Of a DNA stretch of 64,000 nucleotides, positions 28,843-37,585 are shown in pieces. This DNA comes from Candidatus Leptofilum proximum (GTDB lineage: Bacteria; Chloroflexota; Anaerolineae; Promineifilales; Promineifilaceae): NCBI GenBank assembly GCA_016710325.1, contig JADJXK010000002.1:2418001-2482000 (forward strand), written 5' to 3'. Numbering within the stretch: position 1 is the stretch's first letter; each line of letters begins with the position of its first letter. The position numbers and the translations under genes are program-made. Below the pieces are notes generated by a model. The model was not told where the DNA came from. It saw only the letters and a list, made by a program, of their open reading frames with translations, and ran no database searches.

Positions 28843-30363
28843 TTACTCCAGCCACTCCGCAAAAAACGCCTCCAGGGAACGCCCAACGGCCGCTTCCATT
28901 ACCGCCCGGAACTCCGCGTCGCTGGCGGTGCCGCCGCCGTAGGTGGAAAAATAGGTTTGCAGCCCGCTAAAAAACGCCTCATCCCCCATCTCCTGGCGCA
29001 GCTTGTGCACAAAAAGCGCCCCGCCAAAGTAGGTATTAAAGCTGAACAGCTGCGCAGGCGGCGGATTGCCCAGGGCGAACCCATCGCCGTTATCTTCGAC
29101 GGCCGAACGTACTGCTTCCATCGTCAATTCCAACGCTTCTGGATCGTCCCGGTTTTCCCACATCAGCTGCACGTAGGTGGCAAAACCCTCGTTGCGCCAC
29201 ATCTGCTGCCAGGAGTCCAGGCTGACCCAGTTGCCAAACCATTGGTGGGCCAGCTCGTGCATCACGGTGATCTGCCCGATCATGTTGTTAGCCAGCAGCA
29301 CCATCGTTTGTGTTTCCAGCGACACGCTGGAGACGTCGGCGGTGACAAAGCCAAACGCTTCGTAGGGATATGGGCCAAACAGCTCGCTCATCCAGTCGAT
29401 GGCTTCGCCGAGGTCGGCAACGGCCGTTTCAAACTCCCCCATTGCCTCATCCGTCACGTAATGCCGCAGCAGCACCCCATCGGGCGAGACGCTTTCCAGC
29501 CGCTCAAACTCGCCCACGACCACTGTAGCCAGGTAGGAAGCCATCAAATGATCGTGCTCCCAGATGAAGGTGCTGCTGCCCGCGCCGTCGATCTGGTCGA
29601 TGAGCAGGCCGTTGGCCACGGCCGTTAACCCCTCCGGCACCGTAATTTCAAAGCGGTAGGTGGCCTTGTCACGCGGATGGTCGTTGTTGGGGAACCAGAA
29701 GCGGGAGCCGTCTGGCTCGGACAGTACGTAGATGCTTTCGCCGTTGACAAAGCTCATGCCCACCGCCGCCGCAAACCCAACATAGGGGGACGGCCGTTCC
29801 ACCGGCTCCCCCGTGTACGTAATCGACAGCCCAAACGGGCTGTTTTCGGCCAGCGGCTGGGCGGGGAAAAGGATTAGCTTGTCATTTTCATGCGCAAAGG
29901 CCACCGGCTGGCCATCGAGCAGCGCCTCCGTGACCTCAAAGCCCACAAAATCCAGCGAGAGTGCGGCCAGCTCCGCGGCCGTCACCACGCCGCGAATTTC
30001 CACAGTGGCGTCGATGTTTTCCACCGCCGGGTCCAGCGCCATGATCAGCGTGTAATGCGTCACGTCATAGCCCGCGTTGCCCAGCTTCGGTGCATACGGA
30101 TCGCCGATGGACAGGCCGTCTGGCTGCGGTGTAGCGGTAGGTTCTGGCGCCTGGGTGGCAACGGCCGTTGGCGAAACAAACAGCGTCGGCGTGGGTTCCA
30201 GCTGGCTGACCGGCGTGCTGAGGGGCAGTGCGGCGGTGGAGGTGGGGACGGCCGTTTCGCCACACCCAACCAGCAAAATTCCCCAGATCAAAAAAATCTG
30301 TGCCATCTGTGTGATCTGTGGATACTTTTTCTTAACTCTCGCTTTGAACGCTTGCTTTTTCAT
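28843..30363 (-). CDS. M1-family (gluzincin) metallopeptidase-like lipoprotein
   Basis: 506 residues from ATG at 30361-30363, chosen because GGGGAAA lies seven bases upstream. The signal peptide ends in the lipobox LLVGC (Cys about residue 34), followed by a Thr/Pro-rich spacer (about 40-85). The zinc site HELAHQWFGNWV (about 375) plus NEGFA, whose Glu is the third ligand, 19 residues further on are intact; the aminopeptidase GxMEN motif is replaced by LETQTM. An N-terminal beta-sandwich typical of M1 precedes the catalytic domain; the C-terminal domain is short. Likely an extracellular membrane-anchored aminopeptidase. Its signal peptide is encoded by a CACAGAT repeat (separate entry). Confidence 0.92.
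   Translation of the reverse strand: MKKQAFKARVKKKYPQITQMAQIFLIWGILLVGCGETAVPTSTAALPLSTPVSQLEPTPTLFVSPTAVATQAPEPTATPQPDGLSIGDPYAPKLGNAGYDVTHYTLIMALDPAVENIDATVEIRGVVTAAELAALSLDFVGFEVTEALLDGQPVAFAHENDKLILFPAQPLAENSPFGLSITYTGEPVERPSPYVGFAAAVGMSFVNGESIYVLSEPDGSRFWFPNNDHPRDKATYRFEITVPEGLTAVANGLLIDQIDGAGSSTFIWEHDHLMASYLATVVVGEFERLESVSPDGVLLRHYVTDEAMGEFETAVADLGEAIDWMSELFGPYPYEAFGFVTADVSSVSLETQTMVLLANNMIGQITVMHELAHQWFGNWVSLDSWQQMWRNEGFATYVQLMWENRDDPEALELTMEAVRSAVEDNGDGFALGNPPPAQLFSFNTYFGGALFVHKLRQEMGDEAFFSGLQTYFSTYGGGTASDAEFRAVMEAAVGRSLEAFFAEWLE
30285..30325. repeat. CACAGAT-family repeat read as signal peptide
   Basis: On the minus strand, ATCCACAGATCACACAGATG followed by GCACAGATTTTTTTGATC is the same word family as the non-coding copies at 36351-36390 and 31932-31966. 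Here it is in frame as YPQITQMAQIFLI in the hydrophobic part of the lipoprotein signal. Confidence 0.75.
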
Positions 30364-30521
30364 TGCCATTTCCCCATACTTTTCTCGCAGTGGCAAAAAG
30401 TTAATGGGCCAGTCCGGTATGCCCATCAAAAATTAACGATCAGACCAACCTCCCGCAGGTTCCTGGCAAAATGCAGGTCTTTAACAAAACTTGCGGGAGA
30501 TTTCTATACAGGAGCAAACTA

Positions 30522-31745
30522 TTGGACGAAAAACCCCGTCTGCGCCATCTTGATTTTCAACCAGTGTATCACCAGGGCGAACAAATGTGGTACCTGCGCG
30601 ACCCGCTGGAGCTGTCCAGCGACCAGCTCATCATGCCCCCGGCCCTGGCGCAGCTGCTCCTTTTTTGTGACGGCAACCGCACGCCTGAGCAAATCCATGC
30701 CGACTTTTGCGACACTATCGGCCAGCCGCTCGATTTTGCCATCACCGAGCAGGCACTGGCCCAGCTAGACGCCGCCTGCCTGTTCGACAACGGCCGTGCC
30801 CGCCAGGCGCTGCAAGCGCAAAAAGAGGCCTTCCGCAGCCAGCCGCATCGCCCCCCGGCCCTGGCCAACCTGAGCTACCCGGCCAACCCGCGCCAGCTGA
30901 CGATGATGCTGGACGAGTACGGCCGTGACGATCATCTCAACGGCTGGCAGCCGTGGCGCGGCCGGGCGATTATTTCGCCCCACATCGACTACCCGCGCGG
31001 CGGTAAGGTGTATGCCAAAGTGTGGCGGCGGGCGCAAACGGCCGTTCTCGAAGCTGATCTCGTTATCATTTTGGGCACCGACCACAACGGCGGGCTGGGC
31101 ACCTTCACCCTCACCCGCCAGCCGTATGCCACCCCCTACGGCGTCCTACCCACCGACACCGAGCTGGTGGATGAACTGGCCGCCGCCATCGGCGAAGAGG
31201 CCGCCTTTGCCGAGGAGCTGCACCATCGCCGCGAGCATTCGATTGAGCTTTCGGCCGTCTGGCTGCACTACATTTACCAGCAGGCGGGGGTAGACCCCAA
31301 GCCAATGGTGCCGATTTTATGCGGTTCGTTCCATCATTTTGTGCTAAACGGACACCACCCCGCGCAGGATGATTTGTTGGGAACGGCCGTAGCCACCCTG
31401 CAAGCGGCCACTGCCGACAAAAAAGTGCTCATCGTGGCCTCAGTGGACTTTGCCCACGTTGGCCCGGCCTTTGGCGATGACTATGTGATGGACGACGGCC
31501 GTCGCTCCGCCCTGCGCCAGGCGGATCACAACCTGGTCCAGGCCATCATTCGCGGCGACGACGCCAGCTTTTACGACCAGATCGCCGCCGTGGAAGACCG
31601 CAACAAAGTGTGCGGCTTCTCGTCCATCTACCTACTGCTGCGCTACCTGCAAGCCACCGAAGGCGTCCAGGTGGCCTACGATCACTGCCCCGCCGACGAG
31701 CAAAACCACTCCCTCGTCTCCATCGCGGGCATTTTGCTGGAGTGA
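30522..31745 (+). CDS. MEMO-family protein (AmmeMemoRadiSam system protein B) with N-terminal extension
   Basis: 407 residues from TTG at 30522, preferred because AGGAG lies just upstream (30510-30514). An in-frame ATG at 30471 lacks a ribosome-binding site. Residues about 130-400 are the MEMO fold: ISPHIDYPRGG, LGTDHNGG, EHSIELSAVWL, PILCGSFHH and VASVDFAHVG are family blocks carrying the metal-binding His and Asp residues. The N-terminal 110 residues (YLRDPLELSSDQLIMPPALA) form a separate helical domain, PqqD-like in outline. MEMO proteins work with AMMECR1 and a radical-SAM enzyme in many genomes; neither is in this window. Reaction unknown. Confidence 0.88.
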   Translation: MDEKPRLRHLDFQPVYHQGEQMWYLRDPLELSSDQLIMPPALAQLLLFCDGNRTPEQIHADFCDTIGQPLDFAITEQALAQLDAACLFDNGRARQALQAQKEAFRSQPHRPPALANLSYPANPRQLTMMLDEYGRDDHLNGWQPWRGRAIISPHIDYPRGGKVYAKVWRRAQTAVLEADLVIILGTDHNGGLGTFTLTRQPYATPYGVLPTDTELVDELAAAIGEEAAFAEELHHRREHSIELSAVWLHYIYQQAGVDPKPMVPILCGSFHHFVLNGHHPAQDDLLGTAVATLQAATADKKVLIVASVDFAHVGPAFGDDYVMDDGRRSALRQADHNLVQAIIRGDDASFYDQIAAVEDRNKVCGFSSIYLLLRYLQATEGVQVAYDHCPADEQNHSLVSIAGILLE

Positions 31746-31964
31746 TTTTTAGCCACGGATTACACGGATTTTCGCGGATTTTTCTTCACCTTGGGGTCTT
31801 TGCCGATTTCCAACCCACTAGAAGTGTGTCATACCCGCTTTCGCGGGTATCCATCTTTTTCGACGAAGTGGATTCCCGCAGCCTGCTCCCGCGAAGGCGT
31901 GAGGCGAGAATGACAGTCAAAAGTGAAGTTTTCATCTGTGTCATCTGTGAAATCTGTGGATTTT
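31746..31964. repeat. Spacer filled with several repeat families
   Basis: This 219-bp gap between converging genes holds a CACGGATTACACGGATTTTC unit (31750-31785), a small hairpin ATACCCGCTTTCGCGGGTAT (31831-31850), a related GATTCCCGC unit, and a CATCTGTGTCATCTGTGAAA unit (31935-31966). No gene. Confidence 0.6.
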
Positions 31965-34079
31965 TTACCCAACGAGCCGCGCTCGGACGTCGAGGGCGAG
32001 GGCGTTGGTGGGCAGAACGCGCAGCGGGTTAATCTCGATTTCGGCCAGTTGGGGGCAGTCGGCGGCGAGCTGGCCGAGGCGGAGGATGGTTTGAAGGACG
32101 GCCGTTTCATCCCCCGCCGCCACATTGCGATACCCCGCCAATTTGCGCCCCGCCCAGGTGTTGGTTAGCAGCGATTTGGCTTCCGCCAGCGTCAGCGGCG
32201 CCAGGGCAAAGGCGACATCCTTCAATCCTTCCACTTCCACCCCACCCGAGCCAAACATCAGCACCGGGCCAAACTGCGGGTCACGCACGATGCCCACAAT
32301 CACTTCCTGCCCGTCGGGAATCATCGGCTGGATGAGGACGCCATCGAGTTTGGCTTGCGACACGGCCGTTTTCACATCCATCATCATTTTGGTAAAGGCA
32401 GCGGCAACGGCCGTTTCCTCCCGCACGTTCAACACCACCCCACCCACATCCGACTTGTGCGGCACGTCCGCCGAGGCAATTTTGAGCGCGACGGGCAGAC
32501 CCACCTGCCGGGCAATCGTTACCGCTTCGTCGGCCGTCGTGGCCAGGCCGCTGCCGGGCACGGGAATGCCGTAGGCGGTGAGCAGATTTTGGCAAACGGC
32601 CGTTGGCAAAAACGCGCCTGGTTTGGTGTCATCGTCAGCCAGGATTTGCTGGGCCTGGGTGGTGGCTGCAGGACACGGCCGTTCTGGTTCAGTCTGCACT
32701 GTCTGCAAAAATTCGGCGCGACGGGACAAAATCGCCAGGGCCGCTGCGGCCCGTTCAGGGAAACGATATTCCGGCACTTTGGCTGCCCGAAAATGCTCCA
32801 CCGCCTCCTGAATCATCTTCTCGCCCATCAGGGCCACCACCACCGGCTTGCCCGTGGCGTAAACGATGGGCAGCATCGCCTTGGCCACGCCCCCGGCGGA
32901 GTGCATCGGCGGCGGCGGCAAGATAACCATGACGCTGTCCACGCCCGCATCCTCCAGCAAAATGCGCAGGCAGACGGCGTACTGCTCCGGCGACGCCCCG
33001 GCCAGCATGTCCACCGGGTTATGCAGACTGGCCGCCTCCGGCAAAATGTGGCGCAGCGCCGCTTCGGTCTCTGGAGTCAACGTGGCCAACTGCAAATTGT
33101 TGGCCTCCAGCGCGTCGGCGGCGGTGACGCCGGGACCACCCGCATTGGTCAGTACGGCCACGCGCCGACCCGGCGGCAGGGGGCACCAGGCCAGCGCCCG
33201 CGCCCAGTCGAACAGCTCTTCGCTCGTTTCGGCGCGCATCACGCCCGCACGGGCAAACGCCGCATCAAACGCTGATTCCTGCCCGGCCAGCGCCCCGGTG
33301 TGCGAGGCGACGGCGCGCTGCCCGCTGGCAAAGCGGCCCACCTTCAGCGCCAGCACCGGCTTCTGGCGCGACACCTGCCCGGCCACCTGCACAAAACGAC
33401 GGCCGTCTGACACCCCTTCCAAATATAACGTGACCACTCGCGTGTGGGGATCGGCGGCAACGGCCGTTAACACATCGGTTTCGGTCACGTCAATCTGGTT
33501 GCCCAGGCTCACCAACCGCGACAGGCCAAAACCCTGCCCGCGCGCCCAATCGATCACCGCCGCGCAAATCGCGCCGGAGTGGGAGATGAAGGCGACGGCG
33601 CCCGGCGTAGGGCCAGGCGGCGGCAAAAAGGTGGTGTCCAGCGGCAGGTGGGTGTCCAGCAGGCCAATGCAGTTTGGCCCGATGAGGCGGATGCCAAACT
33701 GCTGCGCCACGCGCAAACATTCGGCTTCCAGCGCCGCGCCAGCTTCGCCAGTTTCGCGGAAGCCGCCGGCTGCCAGGATGGCGGCACGAATGCCGCGCTC
33801 GCCGCACTCGGCGATGGTCTGGGGCATGGCAGGCGCGGGCACTAGTAGGACGGCCAGGTCTACGGGGTCAGGGACGTGAGAGATGTGGGGGTGTAACGGC
33901 CGTTCCAGCAGCGTCCCCCCACCCGGATTCACAAAATGGATCGCGCCTGTGTAGCCGCTCTGCACCAGATTGCGCGCCAGGCCAAAGCCCAGCTTCATCG
34001 GGTTCCGCGACGCACCAACCAAAACAATGCCCTGCGGCTCAAAAAAGGAGATTAATGTGGGATCAATGTGTAAGCTCAT
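31965..34079 (-). CDS. ADP-forming acyl/acetyl-CoA synthetase (fused alpha-beta)
   Basis: 704 residues from ATG at 34077-34079 (MSLHIDPTLISFFEP); an extension to 34130 would overlap the HNH gene. Order: CoA-binding Rossmann domain (about 8-135, VLVGASRNPMKLG), the succinyl-CoA-ligase-like domains (about 145-460) with phospho-His in VASHTGALAG, and a C-terminal ATP-grasp domain (about 480-700, VALKIASADVPHKSDVGGV). It converts acyl-CoA, ADP and phosphate to acid, CoA and ATP, a fermentative or amino-acid-degradation energy step. An acyl-CoA dehydrogenase lies at 36.4 kb. Confidence 0.94.
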   Translation of the reverse strand: MSLHIDPTLISFFEPQGIVLVGASRNPMKLGFGLARNLVQSGYTGAIHFVNPGGGTLLERPLHPHISHVPDPVDLAVLLVPAPAMPQTIAECGERGIRAAILAAGGFRETGEAGAALEAECLRVAQQFGIRLIGPNCIGLLDTHLPLDTTFLPPPGPTPGAVAFISHSGAICAAVIDWARGQGFGLSRLVSLGNQIDVTETDVLTAVAADPHTRVVTLYLEGVSDGRRFVQVAGQVSRQKPVLALKVGRFASGQRAVASHTGALAGQESAFDAAFARAGVMRAETSEELFDWARALAWCPLPPGRRVAVLTNAGGPGVTAADALEANNLQLATLTPETEAALRHILPEAASLHNPVDMLAGASPEQYAVCLRILLEDAGVDSVMVILPPPPMHSAGGVAKAMLPIVYATGKPVVVALMGEKMIQEAVEHFRAAKVPEYRFPERAAAALAILSRRAEFLQTVQTEPERPCPAATTQAQQILADDDTKPGAFLPTAVCQNLLTAYGIPVPGSGLATTADEAVTIARQVGLPVALKIASADVPHKSDVGGVVLNVREETAVAAAFTKMMMDVKTAVSQAKLDGVLIQPMIPDGQEVIVGIVRDPQFGPVLMFGSGGVEVEGLKDVAFALAPLTLAEAKSLLTNTWAGRKLAGYRNVAAGDETAVLQTILRLGQLAADCPQLAEIEINPLRVLPTNALALDVRARLVG

Positions 34080-34098
34080 ATCATTTAAGGACGACCAC

Positions 34099-34683
34099 TT
34101 ACCAAGATTGAAAACGCAACAGTTCAACAACTAAAGACATTACTTGATCATATGCCTCCCGAAGTTGGAGTCGATAATCTTGATCCTGCTTTTTTTGTTG
34201 TTGAAGATAACGATGCCGTGAATGAGGATCCCCTAGCGCAATCACCCCTCCATATTTAGGCTTGCGAATCAATTGACTTAACTTTTTTGCATAAAACGAT
34301 CCCATCTCCAATTCCTTGACAAAGTCTGTCAGTTCTTCTGCCTGTTTATCCAGTTCCTTTGCATCGGAATCGTCACTTATCTTATTCAAAAAGTCCGTCC
34401 TAAGAAACAATGGATGAAACTGATGTTTAAGTATTGTTGGATCCTTGTATTTTCGAAACAGTTTTAATTTCTCCACCTCAACACCCTCTGTAGGATTGTG
34501 CTGATCGATTAGGTGGCAATTTGGACAAAGGGGAATTAAGTTTTCAGGATCATTATTGGATGGATTCTCATCAATATGATGTATATGTGGTTGATCAGCT
34601 CCACATATTGCACATCTGTGATTAAACTCTTTCAAAACTTGATCGCGGATTTTGCGAGGAATTGGGGTACGAGATTTCGTCAT
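34099..34683 (-). CDS. HNH endonuclease domain protein
   Basis: 194 residues from ATG at 34681-34683, with AAGGTT upstream; a TTG three codons earlier is weaker. The N-terminal HNH module (about 15-65) is complete: CAICG and CPNCH zinc pairs, HIHHIDENPSNND catalytic histidines and Asn. The rest is helical and charged (about 100-190). Composition is clearly more AT-rich than the flanks, suggesting recent acquisition. No methylase, helicase or defence partner is visible beside it, so its role (restriction-like, mobile or repair) is open. Confidence 0.88.
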   Translation of the reverse strand: MTKSRTPIPRKIRDQVLKEFNHRCAICGADQPHIHHIDENPSNNDPENLIPLCPNCHLIDQHNPTEGVEVEKLKLFRKYKDPTILKHQFHPLFLRTDFLNKISDDSDAKELDKQAEELTDFVKELEMGSFYAKKLSQLIRKPKYGGVIALGDPHSRHRYLQQQKKQDQDYRLQLREAYDQVMSLVVELLRFQSW

Positions 34684-34756
34684 ATGGTTCAACCTTGTCG
34701 TTTACATTTCGGCGCAATTATAAACCGAAAACAGCCTTCCTCCGCCAACAACCGTT

Positions 34757-35437
34757 TTATAAATGCCAGAATGAACCAGAAAGTCCAACATTTTGGAAAA
34801 TAGCCTCAACCTGCTCGACCGATCTTCCGGCGAAATCGGGCGAAAGGCGGTTCGCGTACCAGTGCTGTGAAAGCTGCCAGACTTGCTCTAGCGAGAGAAT
34901 CTGGCCCAGCGGCATTTGCTGCTGCTGGCTCCACGCTGCCACGTTTTCTTCCGACCGGAAGAGCAGCATGGTGGCTCAGGTTAAGATTAAATCGTCGTAC
35001 CATTGGCGCACGGGCAAGGGGAAATGGATCACGCCGCCGCTGTACTGCACCTGGCCGTTGGTGATGGTGATGACGGCCGTTTCCTCCCTATCCTCATACT
35101 TTGCCTCGATCACCGCATCCTGGTGCAGCGCCGCCGGAATGCCCAGCATGTCCCAGGCGCAGTTGGCCCAATAAGCCATCGACCCAACCTGAACCTTGAA
35201 CTTTGTCGGAATCGCCGAAAAGGGATTGGCCATGCGAATGGAGAAGGTGCCCGGCTCCAGGAAGAAAAAGTGTCTCTCGTGCAGGCGTTGGTAGATATTT
35301 TGCATCTCAGCTACGGGCAGCTTGAACTGTACGGCCGTTTCCGCCACAGTCGGCGGGCGCGCTGTCTGCACAAACTGTTGATAGACAAACGTTCGTACGG
35401 CTAAATCATGGTCAGAACTAAGGCTTGGGTCGCTCAT
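34757..35437 (-). CDS. Alkylmercury lyase (MerB) family protein with in-frame TGA: candidate selenoprotein
   Basis: 226 codons from ATG at 35435-35437 if TGA at 34976-34978 is read as residue 154. An N-terminal winged-helix-like region (about 10-60) precedes the MerB core. MerB cleaves carbon-mercury bonds with two Cys and one Asp. Here Cys93 and Asp96 (ANCAWDML) match the first Cys and the Asp, and TGA falls at the second Cys, in WYDDLILT-U-ATMLLFRSEE, where relatives read T-C-ATMLLFRSEE. The frame continues 73 codons past TGA with conserved sequence (LSLEQVWQLSQHWYANRL) to a normal stop. A SECIS-like hairpin follows the TGA. The alternative is a nonsense mutation; no sel genes lie in the window. 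Confidence 0.82.
34938..34975 (-). promoter_or_regulatory. Candidate bacterial SECIS element
   Basis: Directly after TGA (34976-34978): lower stem GCCAC (34971-34975) with GTGGC (34938-34942), internal loop of 8 and 4 nt, upper stem TCTTCC (34957-34962) with GGAAGA (34947-34952), and apical loop GGTC (34953-34956). The apical G lies about 20 nt after TGA, inside the 16-37 nt window known for bacterial SECIS; the GGU loop resembles that of the E. coli fdhF element. Confidence 0.75.
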
Positions 35438-35594
35438 AGTGTGATAGATTCTTTTTTACTGACATCAATGTTCAAGCGTATGGTAAAGCAAAAAATCGCA
35501 TCTTCAAAACGGCCGTTTCCCCTCATAAAAATCTCCACTTTACCCCAGCCCTCTCTCGCACTATAATCTTCTAAGACGCAATGCGTCATAAAAA

Positions 35595-35678
35595 GTTTGC
35601 AGGTGGCAAGTGGCAAGTTTGCAAGTCGCATTCTCACCCGATAACTTGCAAACTGGAAGACTCGCAAACTGGCAAACT
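35595..35678. repeat. Self-complementary repeat, GTTTGCAAG family
   Basis: GTTTGCAGGTGGCAAGTGGC and TTGCAAGTCGC units are followed by ACTTGCAAACTGG and CTCGCAAACTGGCAAACTC inverse units, upstream of the PRC-barrel gene. The remaining part of the 35438-35703 gap carries one ACGGCCGT site and no gene. Confidence 0.6.
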
Positions 35679-35703
35679 CATAAGTAAGGAAGGGGAAAAC
35701 ACC

Positions 35704-36339
35704 ATGCGTTTAGGCAAAGATTTAGTCGGCAAACAGATCATTAGCGTTACGGACGGCCGTTCCCTCGGCAATGCCAAAGATATCTACATCAGCAGCGACC
35801 TCACCACCATCACCGGTATCTACCTCGGCTCCGAAGGGCTCATTAAGCGGAAACATTTCCTCATCACCCGGTCCGATGTGGTGGTGTTTGGCATCGACGC
35901 CATTTTGGTGCGCACCAGTGAGGTGATCGCCGAAGAGAACAGCCTGCCCGAATCGGTGGCCTGGGTGCGCCTGAGCAAGCTCAGCAAGCGGGAAGTGGAC
36001 ACCCCCGGCGGCACCAAGGTCGCCACCATCGGCGACATCATCCTGGGTGAACAGGGCAACATCACCGGCTTTGCCCTCTCCCGCGTCTTTGTGGAAGGCC
36101 CCATCGAGAAAAATGGCACCATCCCGCGCAGCGCCGTCATCGACACCGGTGATGAAGATGGCGTGATGACCATCGATCTCACCAGGGCCGAAAACCCCGA
36201 TGCTATCCAGGCAGCCCCAACCGAACCGCCCATTTCTGCTCTGCCGCCCGAAACGGCCGTTACCCCCGAACCCGCCGAAGAACCAGAACCCGACGAACCC
36301 GCCCCCCTGGTAACAGATGAGGAAGAACAGCCAGAATGA
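35704..36339 (+). CDS. PRC-barrel domain protein
   Basis: 211 residues from ATG at 35704 with AAGGAAGGGG upstream; sequence upstream in frame is repeat and not coding. Two PRC-barrel-like units: residues 1-80 (LGKDLVGKQIISVTDGRSLG) and about 95-160 (IGDIILGEQGNITGFALSRV). PRC barrels occur in photosystem, RimM and RNA/metal-binding contexts. The C-terminal 55 residues are Pro/Glu-rich and disordered. No transmembrane segment. Function unknown. Confidence 0.85.
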   Translation: MRLGKDLVGKQIISVTDGRSLGNAKDIYISSDLTTITGIYLGSEGLIKRKHFLITRSDVVVFGIDAILVRTSEVIAEENSLPESVAWVRLSKLSKREVDTPGGTKVATIGDIILGEQGNITGFALSRVFVEGPIEKNGTIPRSAVIDTGDEDGVMTIDLTRAENPDAIQAAPTEPPISALPPETAVTPEPAEEPEPDEPAPLVTDEEEQPE

Positions 36340-36350
36340 TTCGTCCAAGC

Positions 36351-36390
36351 CTAAAAATCTGCGCAATCTGCGTAATCTGTGGATAAAAAT
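36351..36390. repeat. CACAGATT-family repeat (reverse orientation)
   Basis: AAAATCTGCGCAATCTGCGT followed by AATCTGTGGATAAAAATTC. Non-coding copy of the word family that encodes the signal peptide at 30285-30325. Confidence 0.65.
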
Positions 36391-36436
36391 TCTAGCGCTC
36401 TCGCGCCACCATTTTCACTCACAAAGGAGCTAAACC

Positions 36437-37585
36437 ATGAGCAGCACAGTCCACTTCGCCCTCAACGATGAGCAAAAAATGATTCAGCAGCTGGCCCGCG
36501 ATTTCGCCCACAACGAAATGGCCCCGGTTGCCGAACATTATGACCAGACGCACGAATATCCCTGGCCGGTTGTCAAAAAAGCCCAGGAACTTGGCTTCAC
36601 CACCCTCAACGTGCCGGAAGAATACGGTGGGCTCGGCCTCAGTCTCTTTGAAGAGTGTATGGTGGCCGAAGAGCTGGCCTGGGGCTGCTCTGGCATGAGC
36701 ACCGCCATGGGCGTCAATGGTTTGGCGATTCTGCCCGTGCTCATTGCCGGGAACGAGGAACAGAAGAAGGAGTACTGCGGCCGTTTGGTCGATGGGTGTA
36801 TGGCCAGCTATGGCCTCACCGAGCCAGAAGCCGGTTCCGATGTGGCCGGTATCAAAACCACCGCCCGCAAAGAAGGCGGCCATTACATCCTCAACGGCTC
36901 CAAAACCTTCATCACCGGGGCCACCGTGGCCAACTTCTTCACCGTTTTTGCCTACACAGACATTGAGCAGCGCTACAACGGCATGAGCTGCTTTGTGGTG
37001 GACCGCGATTGGGAAGGCGTCAGCGTCGGCCAGCCGTTTAACAAAATGGGCCAGCACGCCTCGGATACGGCCGAACTCGTCTTCGACAACGTCAAAGTGC
37101 CCGCCACCCACTTGCTGGGTGAAGAGGGCAAAGGCTTCCTCATTGCCATGAAGGTGTTCGACCGCAGCCGCCCGCCGACGTCTGCTGGCGCGGTGGGTGT
37201 GGCCCAGCGTGCCTTGGATGAAGCGATTCGTTACGCCAAAGAGCGCGTCGTCAAAGGCCAGCCCATCTGGAAACACCAGGTCATCGGCCACATGATTGCC
37301 GATATGGCCATGGAAGTGGAAGCCGCCCGTCTGCTAGTGTGGAAGTCTGCCTGGGCCGTCGATAATGGGCTGAGCAACACGCTGTACTCCGCCTTTGGTA
37401 AGGCGTACGCCGCCGACAAAGCTATGAAGATCGCCACCGACGCGGTGCAGGTCTTTGGCGGTTACGGCTACATGTCGGAATACCCCGTGGAAAAGCTGAT
37501 GCGCGACGCCAAGATTTACCAGATCTACGAAGGCACCAGCCAGATTCAGCGGGAAATCATCGTCCGCGAACTGTTCCGCAAGTAG
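36437..37585 (+). CDS. Acyl-CoA dehydrogenase
   Basis: 382 residues, standard length. An FAD enzyme that inserts the alpha-beta double bond into acyl-CoA. Visible: ACAD signature YGLTEPEAGSDVAGIKT (about 125-141), FAD-binding block FITGATVANFFTVFAYT, the C-terminal helical domain (about 235-380) with VQVFGGYGYMSEYPVEKLMRDAK, and the catalytic Glu in IYEGTSQIQR (about 364). CAAAGGAG precedes the ATG. Electron-transfer flavoprotein genes are not in the window. It could act in fatty-acid or branched-chain amino-acid oxidation. Confidence 0.96.
   Translation: MSSTVHFALNDEQKMIQQLARDFAHNEMAPVAEHYDQTHEYPWPVVKKAQELGFTTLNVPEEYGGLGLSLFEECMVAEELAWGCSGMSTAMGVNGLAILPVLIAGNEEQKKEYCGRLVDGCMASYGLTEPEAGSDVAGIKTTARKEGGHYILNGSKTFITGATVANFFTVFAYTDIEQRYNGMSCFVVDRDWEGVSVGQPFNKMGQHASDTAELVFDNVKVPATHLLGEEGKGFLIAMKVFDRSRPPTSAGAVGVAQRALDEAIRYAKERVVKGQPIWKHQVIGHMIADMAMEVEAARLLVWKSAWAVDNGLSNTLYSAFGKAYAADKAMKIATDAVQVFGGYGYMSEYPVEKLMRDAKIYQIYEGTSQIQREIIVRELFRK

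Noticed and set aside
34757..34969. Separate 70-codon gene starting at the ATG just after the TGA
   Set aside because: It is in the same frame as the upstream 153 codons and continues MerB-family homology; a free-standing C-terminal fragment lacking the catalytic residues would make little sense.
35434..35667. Minus-strand ORF upstream of the MerB-family gene
   Set aside because: The product is translated from the GTTTGCAAG repeat tract and spacer sequence, with no domain or ribosome-binding site.
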